Below, in pieces: positions 45,923 to 54,812 of a stretch of 64,000 nt of DNA. The stretch is from positions 3,840,001 through 3,904,000 of the forward strand of contig NZ_CP053439.1 in NCBI RefSeq assembly GCF_000769405.2, in the 5' to 3' direction. Each line of letters begins with the position of its first letter. Position 1 is the stretch's first letter. The position numbers and the translations under genes are program-made. The notes under the pieces are model-generated. The model was not told the DNA's origin and made no database searches. It saw nothing but the letters and a program-made list of their open reading frames with translations. The stretch comes from Rhizobium brockwellii (GTDB taxonomy: Bacteria > Pseudomonadota > Alphaproteobacteria > Rhizobiales > Rhizobiaceae).

Positions 45923-45958
45923 TTACGACTGACGATTTTCGAATTTCGTCAGTCGTAA
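45923..45958. promoter_or_regulatory. TetR operator dyad upstream of the RND operon
   Basis: TTACGACTGACGA (45923-45935) and TCGTCAGTCGTAA (45946-45958) are perfect 13-base inverted repeats around 10 bases. The site begins 18 bases before the TetR start codon. ACTGAC half-sites are typical of this TetR subgroup's upstream regions. Confidence 0.8.
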
Positions 45959-46141
45959 AATATCAGACGTTACTTGTCAATATGCCGCGGCGCAGCACAA
46001 AGTGTCGCGGGACGAGGACGATCCGGCGGAAGCGACAATCAAGAAGATCGATGAACGGTGAGAAGGCCCGTACCGCACGCGTCATGCCGACAGCCGATGA
46101 CTTCGGGATAGGCGGACCCGAGAATGCAGGCCACAAATGGA

Positions 46142-46169
46142 AAGTGCCGCGACGACAAGCGCGGCACTT
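46142..46169 (-). terminator. Hairpin after the OsmC gene
   Basis: AAGTGCCGCG (46142-46151) and CGCGGCACTT (46160-46169) form a perfect 10-bp stem 19 bases downstream of the OsmC stop on the minus strand, followed by TTCC. The rest of 45959-46141 shows no gene. Confidence 0.7.
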
Positions 46170-46187
46170 CGTCAATGGAGTGACGGG

Positions 46188-46619
46188 TCAGACGACCTTG
46201 ACGTCGAGTGTGATCGGAACGGAGGCGAGCGCCTTGGAAACCGGGCAGCCGGCCTTTGCCTTGTTGGCGAGTTCGGTGAAGGTCGCCTCATCGGCACCGG
46301 GAATACGGCCGGAGAGCGAGAGATGGATGGCAGTGATGGCAAAGCCGCCCTCGACGCTTTCGAGCGTCACCTTCGCAGAGGTTTCCATATGCTCGGCGGT
46401 AAAGCCGGCTTCACCGAGGATCAACGACAACGCCATGGTGAAGCAGCCGGCATGAGCGGCACCGATCAGTTCTTCCGGGTTGGTACCGGCAACGCCTTCG
46501 AAGCGGCTCGCAAAACCGTAGGGATAATCCTTCAGGGCGCCGCTCTGCGTCGAGATCAGGCCTTTTCCGTCCTTGAGGCCACCGGTCCAATGAGCCGAAG
46601 CCGTGCGATTGATCTGCAT
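46188..46619 (-). CDS. OsmC family peroxidase
   Basis: A 143-residue thiol peroxidase that reduces organic hydroperoxides. The reactive cysteines are in AAHAGCFTMALS (about residue 59) and KAGCPVSKAL (about 125), the OsmC spacing. The N-terminus ASAHWTGGLKDGKGLISTQS is typical of OsmC rather than Ohr. GGAGG-like sequence lies before the ATG. It stands alone between the RND operon and the sugar operon. Confidence 0.93.
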   Translation of the reverse strand: MQINRTASAHWTGGLKDGKGLISTQSGALKDYPYGFASRFEGVAGTNPEELIGAAHAGCFTMALSLILGEAGFTAEHMETSAKVTLESVEGGFAITAIHLSLSGRIPGADEATFTELANKAKAGCPVSKALASVPITLDVKVV

Positions 46620-46648
46620 GCCGTCCTCCTGTTTTCGATTGTGCTTTC

Positions 46649-46697
46649 AGAGCATGATGCCGAAAAGTGTGCGCGGTTTTCGGACAACACCATGCTC
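46649..46697. repeat. AGAGCATGATGCC palindromic repeat
   Basis: Outer arms GAGCATG and CATGCTC and inner arms CCGAAAA and TTTTCGG make an imperfect cruciform. Same family as 18644-18694. It lies in the 190-bp gap between the OsmC and SDR genes, where nothing else is recognised. Confidence 0.8.
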
Positions 46698-46809
46698 CAA
46701 CTGTTTCCAGTCCATGCCTGCGGGAGATCAGATATCCTTCCCGATGGGCAATATAATGCTCTATCCCGAGAAGACGACAGGCTTGTAAAAATAGCGGGGT
46801 CGAATCCCT

Positions 46810-47589
46810 TCAGGCGGGATGCTGCAGCACGCTGAGGCCGCCATCGATCGTCAGGCAGGTGGCATTGATGAACGGGCACTCGTCGGAAATCATGAACATG
46901 GCCGCCATGGCGATCTCCTCCGGCGTCGCGATGCGTCCGCCGGGATGCAGCTTCATCGTCTCGGCCTTAGCCGCGTCCGGATCGGGAAAGCTGTTCCAGT
47001 AGTCGATCACCTTCTGCGTCGAGACATAACCCGGCGCCAGCGCGTTGACGCGGATATTGCGGGCCGCATATTCGAGCCCTAGGGATTTCGTCATTCCGAG
47101 CAGGGCGTGTTTTGCCAGCGGATAGGGAAAGGTGTGCGGGATGATGGTGAAGGCGTGCGTCGAGGCAATGTTGAGGATGACGCCGCCGCCCTGTTCGATC
47201 AGCCCCGGCAGCACCGCTTTGCAGCAGTTCCATGCGCCCTTCAGATTGATGTCGAAGCAGCGGTCCCAATCCTCATCCGTCGTCTCCAGCGGTTCGGAGA
47301 AGACATTCACCCCGGCATTGTTGACGAGCGCGTTCAGCTGTCCGATCTCTTCATTCGCCTGAGCGACCAATGTGGTGATCGTGCCGGCATCGGTAATATC
47401 GGCCGGCAGATAACCAAGCCGGCCGCCATTGCTCTGGAGCTCTTTCGCTGTCTTCGCCAGCAGCGCGGCATCGCGATCGACGAGAAAGACGGCGGCATCC
47501 TCCTGCATGAAAGCCTTTGCGATCGCAAGCCCGATACCCTGCGCGGCACCTGTTATCAGGATGTTCTTGCCCCGCAGGCGGCCGCCCAT
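46810..47589 (-). CDS. SDR oxidoreductase, candidate aldose 1-dehydrogenase
   Basis: A 259-residue short-chain dehydrogenase. TGAAQGIG at about 14-21, NNAGVN at about 91-96, a serine in NIASTHA, and catalytic YPLAKHA. The C-terminus ends INATCLTIDGGLSVLQHPA. It is last in the araFGH-epimerase operon and starts one base after the epimerase stop. In that context the likely reaction is oxidation of galactose or arabinose to the aldonolactone, feeding galactonate dehydratase; this is inference. Confidence 0.88.
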   Translation of the reverse strand: MGGRLRGKNILITGAAQGIGLAIAKAFMQEDAAVFLVDRDAALLAKTAKELQSNGGRLGYLPADITDAGTITTLVAQANEEIGQLNALVNNAGVNVFSEPLETTDEDWDRCFDINLKGAWNCCKAVLPGLIEQGGGVILNIASTHAFTIIPHTFPYPLAKHALLGMTKSLGLEYAARNIRVNALAPGYVSTQKVIDYWNSFPDPDAAKAETMKLHPGGRIATPEEIAMAAMFMISDECPFINATCLTIDGGLSVLQHPA

Positions 47590-48480
47590 CTATCCCTCCT
47601 CCGATTGAACCGGCAGCGCCGACATCAGGATCGTCACGGTGCCGGCAAGAGCCTCCCCCGGCGCAAGCGGCGCAAGCCCACCGAAATCAGGAAGGTGATG
47701 CCCGTTCGGCAGATGGCTCATTGGCTCGAGACAGAAGAAGTCGTTCCGGTTGACCGGCATATACAGCATGAAGCGATCGAGCGCACCGTCGGCTTCCAGC
47801 GCCGCCTGAATTCCAAGTTCCGGCCAGGCGATTGCCGCTCGCCCATTCCAGCCCTCGAAGGCATTGTTCATCCATCTCTGCGGCAAGAGCGTTTCGGATC
47901 TGAAATCGAAATAACCCGGCACAGGGCCAGGCATCTCGGGCAGATGGTCCGGCCGCTCGCTCCAATAGCGATCGGCAGCAATCGTCAGTCGCGTCTTTGG
48001 CGTGCGCGCGAAGAAGGGATGTTGACCGAGCCCGAAAGGAAGAGCCGCTTCGCCGCGGTTTTCCACGGACAGTCTAAGCACCAGTGCATTGCCGGCGAGA
48101 CGGATCTCCTGCCGAGTAAGATAGGCATAAGGTGAAACACTATCGGCGCTGCGGGAAAAGGAGAACTGCGCATGCTCCGGGCTGGAGTCTTCAAGCTGCC
48201 AGAGGCTGAGCCAGCCGTCGCCGTGCCGATAGAGCGGATCGGAAGTATTCGGCTGGAAGGCATAGTCGCGTCCGGCAAAGGACATGATATTGCCTTCCAC
48301 GCGGTTGCCGAACGGCACCATCGCGAAATTCGCCATCGTTTCTTCAGGGCCGCCAGCCGCAACGAGAAAGGGTACGCCCCGATATGTTCCGGCGGTGACG
48401 GCGGCACCCCGATGGCTGACCCGGACGGCAAGATCGCCGTGCCTCAGTTCGATGTCGTCCCCGTCTCGTCCCTGGTTCAT
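47590..48480 (-). CDS. Aldose 1-epimerase
   Basis: A 296-residue galactose mutarotase-like protein interconverting alpha and beta sugar anomers. Visible elements are RGAAVTAGTYRGVPFLVAAG, FGNRVEGNIMSFAGRDYAFQ, RHGDGWLSLWQ and LGQHPFFARTPKT. The ATG overlaps the araH stop by 4 bp and the gene abuts the SDR gene, so it belongs to the transporter operon. It would speed supply of the anomer used by the dehydrogenase. Confidence 0.9.
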   Translation of the reverse strand: MNQGRDGDDIELRHGDLAVRVSHRGAAVTAGTYRGVPFLVAAGGPEETMANFAMVPFGNRVEGNIMSFAGRDYAFQPNTSDPLYRHGDGWLSLWQLEDSSPEHAQFSFSRSADSVSPYAYLTRQEIRLAGNALVLRLSVENRGEAALPFGLGQHPFFARTPKTRLTIAADRYWSERPDHLPEMPGPVPGYFDFRSETLLPQRWMNNAFEGWNGRAAIAWPELGIQAALEADGALDRFMLYMPVNRNDFFCLEPMSHLPNGHHLPDFGGLAPLAPGEALAGTVTILMSALPVQSEEG

Positions 48481-49427
48481 CCGCGTCGCCCCGAAGCCGA
48501 AGACCTCAAATTGTCGAGCAGCACTGCGATCAGCAGGATCAGCCCGCGGACCACATACTGATAGAACGCCTGGATATTCAAGAGGTTCATGACGTTTTCG
48601 GCAATGCCCATGATCAGCACGCCGACGATGACGCCACTCATCGCCGCCCGGCCGCCGGCCAGCGAAACACCGCCGAGAACGCAGGCCGAAATCACCGAAA
48701 GTTCAAGCCCTGTCGCCGCATTCGGCTGGCCGGAGGTGATGCGGGAGGCAAGCAGGATGCCGGCAATGCCGCAGACAAGTCCCTGCAGCGCAAAGATCCA
48801 GATGCGCATGTTGACGACATTGACGCCGGCAAGCCGAGAGGCCTCGGGATTGCCGCCGATAGCCAGCGTGTTCTTGCCGAAGACGGTGCGATTGAGCACG
48901 AAACCGAAGAGGATGAAAAGGATCAGCATGATCCAGATCGGCGTCGGCACGGTCAGAAATCGCGACAAGGCAAGCTGGTAGAAGGCGGGATCATTGATGC
49001 CGACGGCGCGGCCATCGGAGGCGATCAGCGCCAATCCGCGCACGATCTGCATGGTCGCAAGCGTGGTGATCAGCGCATTGATGCGAAAGCGCGCAATGAC
49101 GATACCATTGACGAAACCAACGACGGCGCCGCAAAACAGGGCGGCGAGCAGCCCGACGGGAATGGAGCCCGTCGCATTCGAGACCATCACCGCGATCATG
49201 CCGGAGAAGGCGACGATCGATCCGACCGACAGGTCGAAATCGCGAGATGCCAGGCAGAACATCATCGTGCAGGCGACGATGCCGATCGTGACGACCGATT
49301 GCAGCAGCCCCAGCATGTTTCGCTCGGTCAGAAAGTTCGGAACGAAGAGCGAGACGATCACGAAGGCGGCAGCGAAGATCACCACCAGCCCTTGTTCGCC
49401 GAGAAGGATTTTTTTCAACGAATTCAT
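48477..49427 (-). CDS. araH: L-arabinose/galactose ABC transporter permease
   Basis: A 316-residue permease of the ribose/arabinose class with about eight to ten membrane segments. Conserved stretches: CLASRDFDLSVGSIVAFSGM, GFVNGIVIARFRINALITTL and SVISACVLGGVSLAGGRAAM. The frame is open far upstream through araG antisense-like sequence; ATG 49427, 17 bp after the araG stop, is the natural start. Confidence 0.9.
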   Translation of the reverse strand: MNSLKKILLGEQGLVVIFAAAFVIVSLFVPNFLTERNMLGLLQSVVTIGIVACTMMFCLASRDFDLSVGSIVAFSGMIAVMVSNATGSIPVGLLAALFCGAVVGFVNGIVIARFRINALITTLATMQIVRGLALIASDGRAVGINDPAFYQLALSRFLTVPTPIWIMLILFILFGFVLNRTVFGKNTLAIGGNPEASRLAGVNVVNMRIWIFALQGLVCGIAGILLASRITSGQPNAATGLELSVISACVLGGVSLAGGRAAMSGVIVGVLIMGIAENVMNLLNIQAFYQYVVRGLILLIAVLLDNLRSSASGRRG

Positions 49428-49444
49428 CGTCCGTATTCCTGGTT

Positions 49445-50950
49445 TTAGATGGTGCCTGCGGCGTTCTTGTCGGGCAGCGCTGCCGTCAGGATACTGCGCT
49501 CGTCGAAATGCGGACGGGCGACATTGGCCGCCACCCTGCCCTGGCACATCACCATGATGCGATCGGAAATGCCCATGACTTCGGGCAACTCGCTGGATAT
49601 GACCACGATCGCCATGCCGCCGGCCGCAAGCTCGTAGAGGATTTCGTAGATTTCCGATTTCGCCCCGACATCGATGCCGCGCGTCGGCTCGTCGATGACG
49701 AGGACCTTGATCCCCTGCTCGGACAACCAGCGGCCGAGAATGACCTTCTGCTGGTTGCCGCCCGAGAGGTTGATGATGTCCTGCTTGCGCGACGGCGTCC
49801 GCACCCGAAGCTTGGCGATGAACCGATCTGCCAGCGCCGCTTCTTGTCTGGGGCTCAGAATGCCGAAGGGCGAAAAATGCCGGCGCGACGAGATCGCGAT
49901 ATTCTCTTCGATCGATCGCCCTTGGATGATGCCGTCGAACTTGCGGTCCTCGGGGCAAAGCACCATGCCGGCATTGATCGCCGCTTTCGGATTGTTCGGC
50001 GAAACGGCAACGCCGTCGATCGTGACCTGGCCCTGATGCCTGGTGTCGGCGCCGTAAAGCAGCCGCGCCATCTCGCTGCGGCCGGCGCCGATCAGGCCGA
50101 AGAAGCCGAGGATTTCGCCCTGGCGGACGGAAAAGCTGATTGGATGGCGCAGCCTCGGCCCCGATAGGCCCTTGACCTCCAGTCGCACGTCGCCGAGCGC
50201 GCGTTCGCGCCAGCCCCAGACATTGCTGATCTCGCGTCCGACCATTTCCGAGATAATCTGCTCGCGCGTGGTTTCGGCGATCTGAGGATGGTGGGCGGCA
50301 AGTTTGCCGTCGCGCAGCACCGTCAGGCTGTCGCAAAGACGGAAGATCTCGTCGAGGCGATGCGAGACGTAGAGAATGACCGTTCCCTTCGCCTTCAGCC
50401 TGTCGATGAGGGAAAACAGGATTTCGCTTTCGCGGGAGGAAAGCGAGGAGGTCGGCTCGTCGAGCGCAATCACCCGCGCATCGAGCATGACGGCCTTGGC
50501 GATCTCGACCATCTGCCGCGCACCGATCGAAAGCGAGGCGACCTTGGCCGACGGATCAACATCGATGCCGATCTCCTCGAGCTTCGACCGCACCGTCTCG
50601 ATCAGCGCCTTCGAATGGATGACGCCGCCCTTGGCCGGAAAGCGTCCGAGCCAGAGATTTTCGGCGACTGTCAACTCCGGAACGAGCTGTAGTTCCTGAT
50701 GGATGACGATGACGCCGGCATGGAAGGCGTCGCGGACGGACCCGTATCTCTGCTCCTCGCCGTCGATGAGGATGTTGCCGGCATCGGCCGCCTGATCGCC
50801 GGACAGTACACGGATCAGCGTCGATTTACCCGCTCCGTTTTCGCCCATCAGGCCGTGGACGGCGCCCTTCTCGACAGTGAAGGACACATCCGCCAGCGCC
50901 TGCACGCCGGGATAACCTTTGGAGATATTGCTGAATTCGAGGAAAGCCAT
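49445..50950 (-). CDS. araG: L-arabinose/galactose ABC transporter ATP-binding protein
   Basis: A 501-residue double ATPase of the AraG/RbsA class. The first half has Walker A GENGAGKST and signature LSIGARQMVEIAKAV; the second half has LIGAGRSEMARLLYG in place of a canonical Walker A, signature LSGGNQQKVILGRWL, and Walker B VLVIDEPTRGIDVG. ATG 50950 has GGAG upstream; the ATG just before it (50953) is the alternative. Located between araF and araH. Confidence 0.92.
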   Translation of the reverse strand: MAFLEFSNISKGYPGVQALADVSFTVEKGAVHGLMGENGAGKSTLIRVLSGDQAADAGNILIDGEEQRYGSVRDAFHAGVIVIHQELQLVPELTVAENLWLGRFPAKGGVIHSKALIETVRSKLEEIGIDVDPSAKVASLSIGARQMVEIAKAVMLDARVIALDEPTSSLSSRESEILFSLIDRLKAKGTVILYVSHRLDEIFRLCDSLTVLRDGKLAAHHPQIAETTREQIISEMVGREISNVWGWRERALGDVRLEVKGLSGPRLRHPISFSVRQGEILGFFGLIGAGRSEMARLLYGADTRHQGQVTIDGVAVSPNNPKAAINAGMVLCPEDRKFDGIIQGRSIEENIAISSRRHFSPFGILSPRQEAALADRFIAKLRVRTPSRKQDIINLSGGNQQKVILGRWLSEQGIKVLVIDEPTRGIDVGAKSEIYEILYELAAGGMAIVVISSELPEVMGISDRIMVMCQGRVAANVARPHFDERSILTAALPDKNAAGTI

Positions 50951-51020
50951 CATCGCTCCGCCGAGAAAGACCCGACGGCACGCTGAGCGGCCGCCGGACG
51001 ATATCATCTTGGAAGGACGA

Positions 51021-52004
51021 TCACTCGATGCCAAGATCCTTGCGGACCTTTTCATAATCGTCGCGCAGCGCTAGAGAACCCGAGGTCAGCGTCAGCTTTG
51101 CCGGCTCCTTGTCGTTGGCGATCCAGTCATACATGTTGAGCGCCGTCTCATAGCCGTGACGCTTCGGCGAGATGATGACAGTGCCGAAGAAGCCTGTCGC
51201 CGCCGGCTTCTTGAATTCATTGATCGCCGATTCGGCACCGCCGATGCCGACACCGATGACGTTGGCCGCCGGAATGCCGACCGATTCGGAAGCACGGACG
51301 GCGCCGAGGACGGCTTCGTCGTTGAGGCCGAAGGCGACCCAGTATTTCACGTCGGCATGCTTGTTGAGAACGGTGGTGGCCGCGTTGAGCGCCGCTTCCG
51401 TATCCGTCTTCGCCTGTGGCGCATCATAGATGTTTTCGGCCGGGAAGCCGGCGGACTTCAGCACCGACATCGCGCCTTCGACGCGGTCGACGGCGGTCGG
51501 CAGCTGGTCATAGGAGACCCGCACGGCGCCGACATTCTTCATGTCCCAGCCGCGCTTCTTGATTTCGTCGACGATCGCCTGGCCGACGGTCTCGCCGATC
51601 TTGGTCGCCGAAATGCCCATATGCGGCACGTCTTCCAGCGGCTTGCCGTCAGCGCTGACGAGGCGGTCGTCGACCGTCATCAGCTTCAGCTGGTTGGCTT
51701 CGGCCTTGGCGACGATGCCGGGGCCGAGCTTGACGTCGGGCGTGCAGATGATGAAGCCCTGCGCGCCCTGCGCGCCGAGATTATCGATCGCCGACTGGAC
51801 CTTCTCGCCGTCTTCGGCGCCGATCTTGACGACGGTGAAGCCCTTTTCCTTGGCGGCCTGGTCGGCGAATTTCCATTCGTCCTGAAACCAAGGCTCCTCA
51901 GGCTGCTTGACGATGAAGCCTATCTTGACGTCCGCGGAAAATGCCGAGCCGGCTGCCAGAATGGCGAAAGTGCCAGCCAGAACGGCTGCTTTGAACAAGC
52001 GCAT
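51021..52004 (-). CDS. araF: L-arabinose (galactose) periplasmic binding protein
   Basis: A 327-residue receptor with a signal peptide ending near GSAFSA. It follows E. coli AraF closely as I recall it: KIGFIVKQPEEPWFQDEWKF, GFIICTPDVKLGPGIVAKAE, ATKIGETVGQ and the VIGVGIGGAESA region. AraF-type proteins bind both L-arabinose and D-galactose, which differ only at C6. First gene of araFGH-epimerase-SDR and divergent from a GntR regulator. Confidence 0.92.
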   Translation of the reverse strand: MRLFKAAVLAGTFAILAAGSAFSADVKIGFIVKQPEEPWFQDEWKFADQAAKEKGFTVVKIGAEDGEKVQSAIDNLGAQGAQGFIICTPDVKLGPGIVAKAEANQLKLMTVDDRLVSADGKPLEDVPHMGISATKIGETVGQAIVDEIKKRGWDMKNVGAVRVSYDQLPTAVDRVEGAMSVLKSAGFPAENIYDAPQAKTDTEAALNAATTVLNKHADVKYWVAFGLNDEAVLGAVRASESVGIPAANVIGVGIGGAESAINEFKKPAATGFFGTVIISPKRHGYETALNMYDWIANDKEPAKLTLTSGSLALRDDYEKVRKDLGIE

Positions 52005-52065
52005 GTCTCTCTCCCTAAACTCTCAAAAACCGAGCAGCTGCCTCCCAGGCAACGTCCAATGAAAT

Positions 52066-52108
52066 ATGATAAATCATCATACCAGTCAATTGCCAATGTA
52101 TGATGATT
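52066..52108. promoter_or_regulatory. GntR-type operator between araF and gntR
   Basis: ATGAT-AA-ATCAT (52066-52077) is a perfect short dyad, and AATCATCATAC (52072-52082) with GTATGATGATT (52098-52108) is a perfect 11-bp inverted repeat with a 15-base spacer. It lies about 65 bases from the araF start, in the 213-bp divergent gap. Confidence 0.7.
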
Positions 52109-52217
52109 GGAATAATAGGATTATTGACGAGATGCCGGGAGGAAGCGTCGCAAAGCGGATCGAATTCGGATAATCAGGTTCGGTTGCCTAGCACGCGAGA
52201 CAGAGCGGAGAGGTGAG

Positions 52218-52973
52218 TTGGAAACAATCGAGCGACAGAGCGGGGCCGAAAGCCGCCGCATCGAGCGCCGCCCGCGCGTACGCCGCAACGTCACGGCGGC
52301 GATCGCTCAGGATATCTGTGCGGATCGCTATCCCGCGGGCTCGCCGCTGCCCCGCGAGAACGATCTCTGCGAACTCTATGGCGTCAGCCGCACCGTCATT
52401 CGCGAATCGCTGAAAGTGCTGGAATCCAAAGGCCTTGTCCGTGGCAAGCCGCGCATCGGAACCACCGTCTGCGATAAGGACGACTGGAATATCCTGGACG
52501 CTGACGTGCTTGAATGGATGGGTCCCTATATCAAGGATTTCGACCTGCTCGGCTGCATTCTCGAAGCCCGCCGCACCATCGAGCCGGCAGCCGCCGAATA
52601 TGCCGCCGAGCGCGCCAGCGCCCAGGAGATCGCCGATCTCGACAATGCCTGGCGGCAGATGCGCGACAGCGCCCGCGACCCGGAAAGCTTCACCGATGCC
52701 GACGTCATGTTCCACACGGTGCTGCTCACCGCCAGCCACAATCAGGTCTTTCGCCGGCTGTCGAGCGCCATTCACGCGGCGCTGAAATATGCGCTGCATG
52801 CCTCCAATATCGGTGTCGAGAACCGCGAGGATGCGGTGCTCGTTCACGGTCAGCTGGTCGAGGCCCTGCGCATGCGCGACAAGGCGGGCGCCCGTGAATG
52901 CGCCAACCGCATGCTCGATCTTGCGGTGCGCGATCTAGCCGCCGCCGAAAAAGCGATCGGCAGAACGAGATGA
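52218..52973 (+). CDS. FadR-subfamily GntR transcriptional regulator
   Basis: A 251-residue regulator. The winged HTH is AIAQDICADRYPAGSPLPRE, then NDLCELYGVSRTVIRESLKV. A C-terminal FCD domain follows with ARRTIEPAAAEYAAE and FHTVLLTASHNQ. TTG 52218 with GGAGAGGTGAG directly upstream is the only good start, as the nearby GTG is out of frame. It is divergent from araF and 66 bp upstream of dgoD, so it probably controls both; aldonate or a keto-deoxy acid is the likely effector. Confidence 0.9.
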   Translation: METIERQSGAESRRIERRPRVRRNVTAAIAQDICADRYPAGSPLPRENDLCELYGVSRTVIRESLKVLESKGLVRGKPRIGTTVCDKDDWNILDADVLEWMGPYIKDFDLLGCILEARRTIEPAAAEYAAERASAQEIADLDNAWRQMRDSARDPESFTDADVMFHTVLLTASHNQVFRRLSSAIHAALKYALHASNIGVENREDAVLVHGQLVEALRMRDKAGARECANRMLDLAVRDLAAAEKAIGRTR

Positions 52974-53039
52974 CCGATCACGACAAATCTGCGGACGCGC
53001 CGCCGATCGCAAACCCGGGAAGAGACTGAAAGAACAGCG

Positions 53040-54188
53040 ATGAAGATCACCAAACTCACCACCTATATCGTTCCACCGCGCTGGCTGTTTTTGAAGGTCG
53101 AGACCGACGAGGGCATCGTCGGCTGGGGTGAACCTGTTGTCGAAGGCCGCGCTCTCACCGTTCAGGCCGCCGTCCATGAGCTGGAAGACTACCTGATCGG
53201 CAAGGACCCCTTCTTGATCGAGGACCACTGGACCGTGATGTATCGCGGCGGCTTCTATCGCGGCGGCGCCGTCCACATGAGCGCGATCTCGGGCATCGAC
53301 CAGGCGCTGTGGGACATCAAAGGCAAGGCGCTCGGCCAGCCGATCCATTCCCTGCTCGGCGGCCAGCTCCGTGATCGCATCAAGGTCTATTCCTGGATCG
53401 GCGGCGATCGTCCCTCGGATGTCGCCAACAATGCCAAGGAAGTGGTTGCCCGTGGTTTCAAGGCGATCAAGCTCAATGGCTGCGAGGAAATGCAGATCGT
53501 CGACACCAACGAGAAGGTGGAGAAAGCAGTCGAGACCATCGCCGCCATCCGTGAGGCAATCGGCCCGCATATCGGTATCGGCGTCGATTTCCACGGCCGC
53601 GTCCACAAGCCGATGGCGAAGGTTCTCGCCAAGGAGCTCGATCCCTACAAGCTGATGTTCATCGAAGAGCCGGTGCTTTCCGAAAACAAGGAAGCGCTGC
53701 GCGATATCGTCAATCATACGTCGACGCCGATCGCGCTCGGCGAGCGGCTCTTTTCGCGCTGGGACTTCAAGCAGGTTCTGTCCGACGGCTATGTCGACAT
53801 CATCCAGCCGGATCTGTCCCATGCCGGCGGCATCACCGAATGCCGCAAGATCGCGGCGATGGCCGAAGCCTATGACGTGGCGCTGGCGCCGCATTGCCCG
53901 CTGGGTCCGATCGCGCTCGCCGCCTGCCTGCAGGTCGATGCCGTCAGCTACAATGCCTTTATCCAGGAACAGAGCCTCGGCATCCACTACAACAAGGGCA
54001 ACGACATCCTCGACTACATCTCCAACAAGGAGGTGTTCCAGTATGCCGATGGTTTCGTCTCGATCCCGCAGGGTCCGGGTCTCGGCATCGAGGTCGACGA
54101 AACCTATGTCATCGAGCGCGCGAAGGAAGGTCACCGCTGGCGCAACCCGATCTGGCGGCACGCCGACGGCAGCTTCGCCGAGTGGTGA
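53040..54188 (+). CDS. dgoD: D-galactonate dehydratase
   Basis: Dehydrates D-galactonate to 2-dehydro-3-deoxy-D-galactonate (enolase superfamily). The 382-residue length and sequence match E. coli DgoD as recalled: [66 protein letters not shown] and [12 protein letters not shown]. Metal ligands are expected in VDFHG, FIEEP and LGERLF; the catalytic histidine lies in APHCPLGP. The ribosome site is weak and translation may follow from gntR. It makes galactose oxidation the likely role of this locus. Confidence 0.94.
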   Translation: MKITKLTTYIVPPRWLFLKVETDEGIVGWGEPVVEGRALTVQAAVHELEDYLIGKDPFLIEDHWTVMYRGGFYRGGAVHMSAISGIDQALWDIKGKALGQPIHSLLGGQLRDRIKVYSWIGGDRPSDVANNAKEVVARGFKAIKLNGCEEMQIVDTNEKVEKAVETIAAIREAIGPHIGIGVDFHGRVHKPMAKVLAKELDPYKLMFIEEPVLSENKEALRDIVNHTSTPIALGERLFSRWDFKQVLSDGYVDIIQPDLSHAGGITECRKIAAMAEAYDVALAPHCPLGPIALAACLQVDAVSYNAFIQEQSLGIHYNKGNDILDYISNKEVFQYADGFVSIPQGPGLGIEVDETYVIERAKEGHRWRNPIWRHADGSFAEW

Positions 54189-54190
54189 GA

Positions 54191-54239
54191 GCGCATAACC
54201 CCGAAAATCGGAACCGATTTTCGGAAAGGATTGTGCGCA
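54191..54239. repeat. GCGCATAA palindromic repeat, copy 2
   Basis: GCGCATAACCCCGAAAATCG on the left mirrors CGATTTTCGG...TGTGCGC on the right. Closely related to 27372-27420. It starts two bases after the dgoD stop and may serve as its terminator. Confidence 0.8.
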
Positions 54240-54341
54240 ATTCAAAGTGATAGGGTCGCGCAAGCGGCCCTTTTTCATTCCCCGTGTAGGATATCGCGTG
54301 TCTCGTCCGTCATAGTCGAAGCTCAAAGAGGAGACTTCAAA

Positions 54342-54737
54342 ATGGCCAGAGCAATCGCAATCATCGTCGCCCGCATCATCTTCAGCTTCGTCTTCTTCAT
54401 GGCCGCCGGCTTCAAGTTCGCCGATATCGGTGCGACGGCCGGCTATATCACCGCTGCCGGCTTTCCGATGGCGACATTCCTTGCCTGGGTCGCCGCCTTC
54501 TTCGAGATCGCGCTGGCGCTCGCTTTTATATCAGGGGCCTTCTTCACCGAGGCCAGCTTTCTCGCAGCCATCTATGTGATCTTCCTCGCTTTCGCCTTCC
54601 ACGGTCCGTCCCATTGGCAACAGAACCAGGCCGAATTCGGATTCTTCATCGATCACTTTACCTTCCTCGCCGGTCTGCTCTTTGCCGCCGTCCACGGGCC
54701 TGAGAAATGGGCGTTGAAGCAAACCCTTCTAAGATAA
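54342..54737 (+). CDS. DoxX family membrane protein
   Basis: A 131-residue protein with four hydrophobic segments: IAIIVARIIFSFVFFMAAGF at the start, FLAWVAAFFEIALALAFISG in the middle, and a C-terminal FFIDHFTFLAGLLFAAVHGP. Fits the DoxX/DoxD family (quinone-linked or unknown function). GAGGAG precedes ATG 54342; the frame upstream runs into the repeat. It is followed by an SDR gene 75 bp away on the same strand. Confidence 0.8.
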   Translation: MARAIAIIVARIIFSFVFFMAAGFKFADIGATAGYITAAGFPMATFLAWVAAFFEIALALAFISGAFFTEASFLAAIYVIFLAFAFHGPSHWQQNQAEFGFFIDHFTFLAGLLFAAVHGPEKWALKQTLLR

Positions 54738-54812
54738 CCGAGACGACCCGCCTCCTTCCGGAACCAACTGCCGCGCCGAACAGTTGGCATGTCGGCAAAG
54801 GAGAGCCCGCCC

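Noticed and set aside
46790..46815. tRNA-like TPsiC arm (GGGGTCGAATCCC)
   Set aside because: The sequence upstream cannot form acceptor, D or anticodon arms, and the loop lacks the usual GGTTCGAATCC form.
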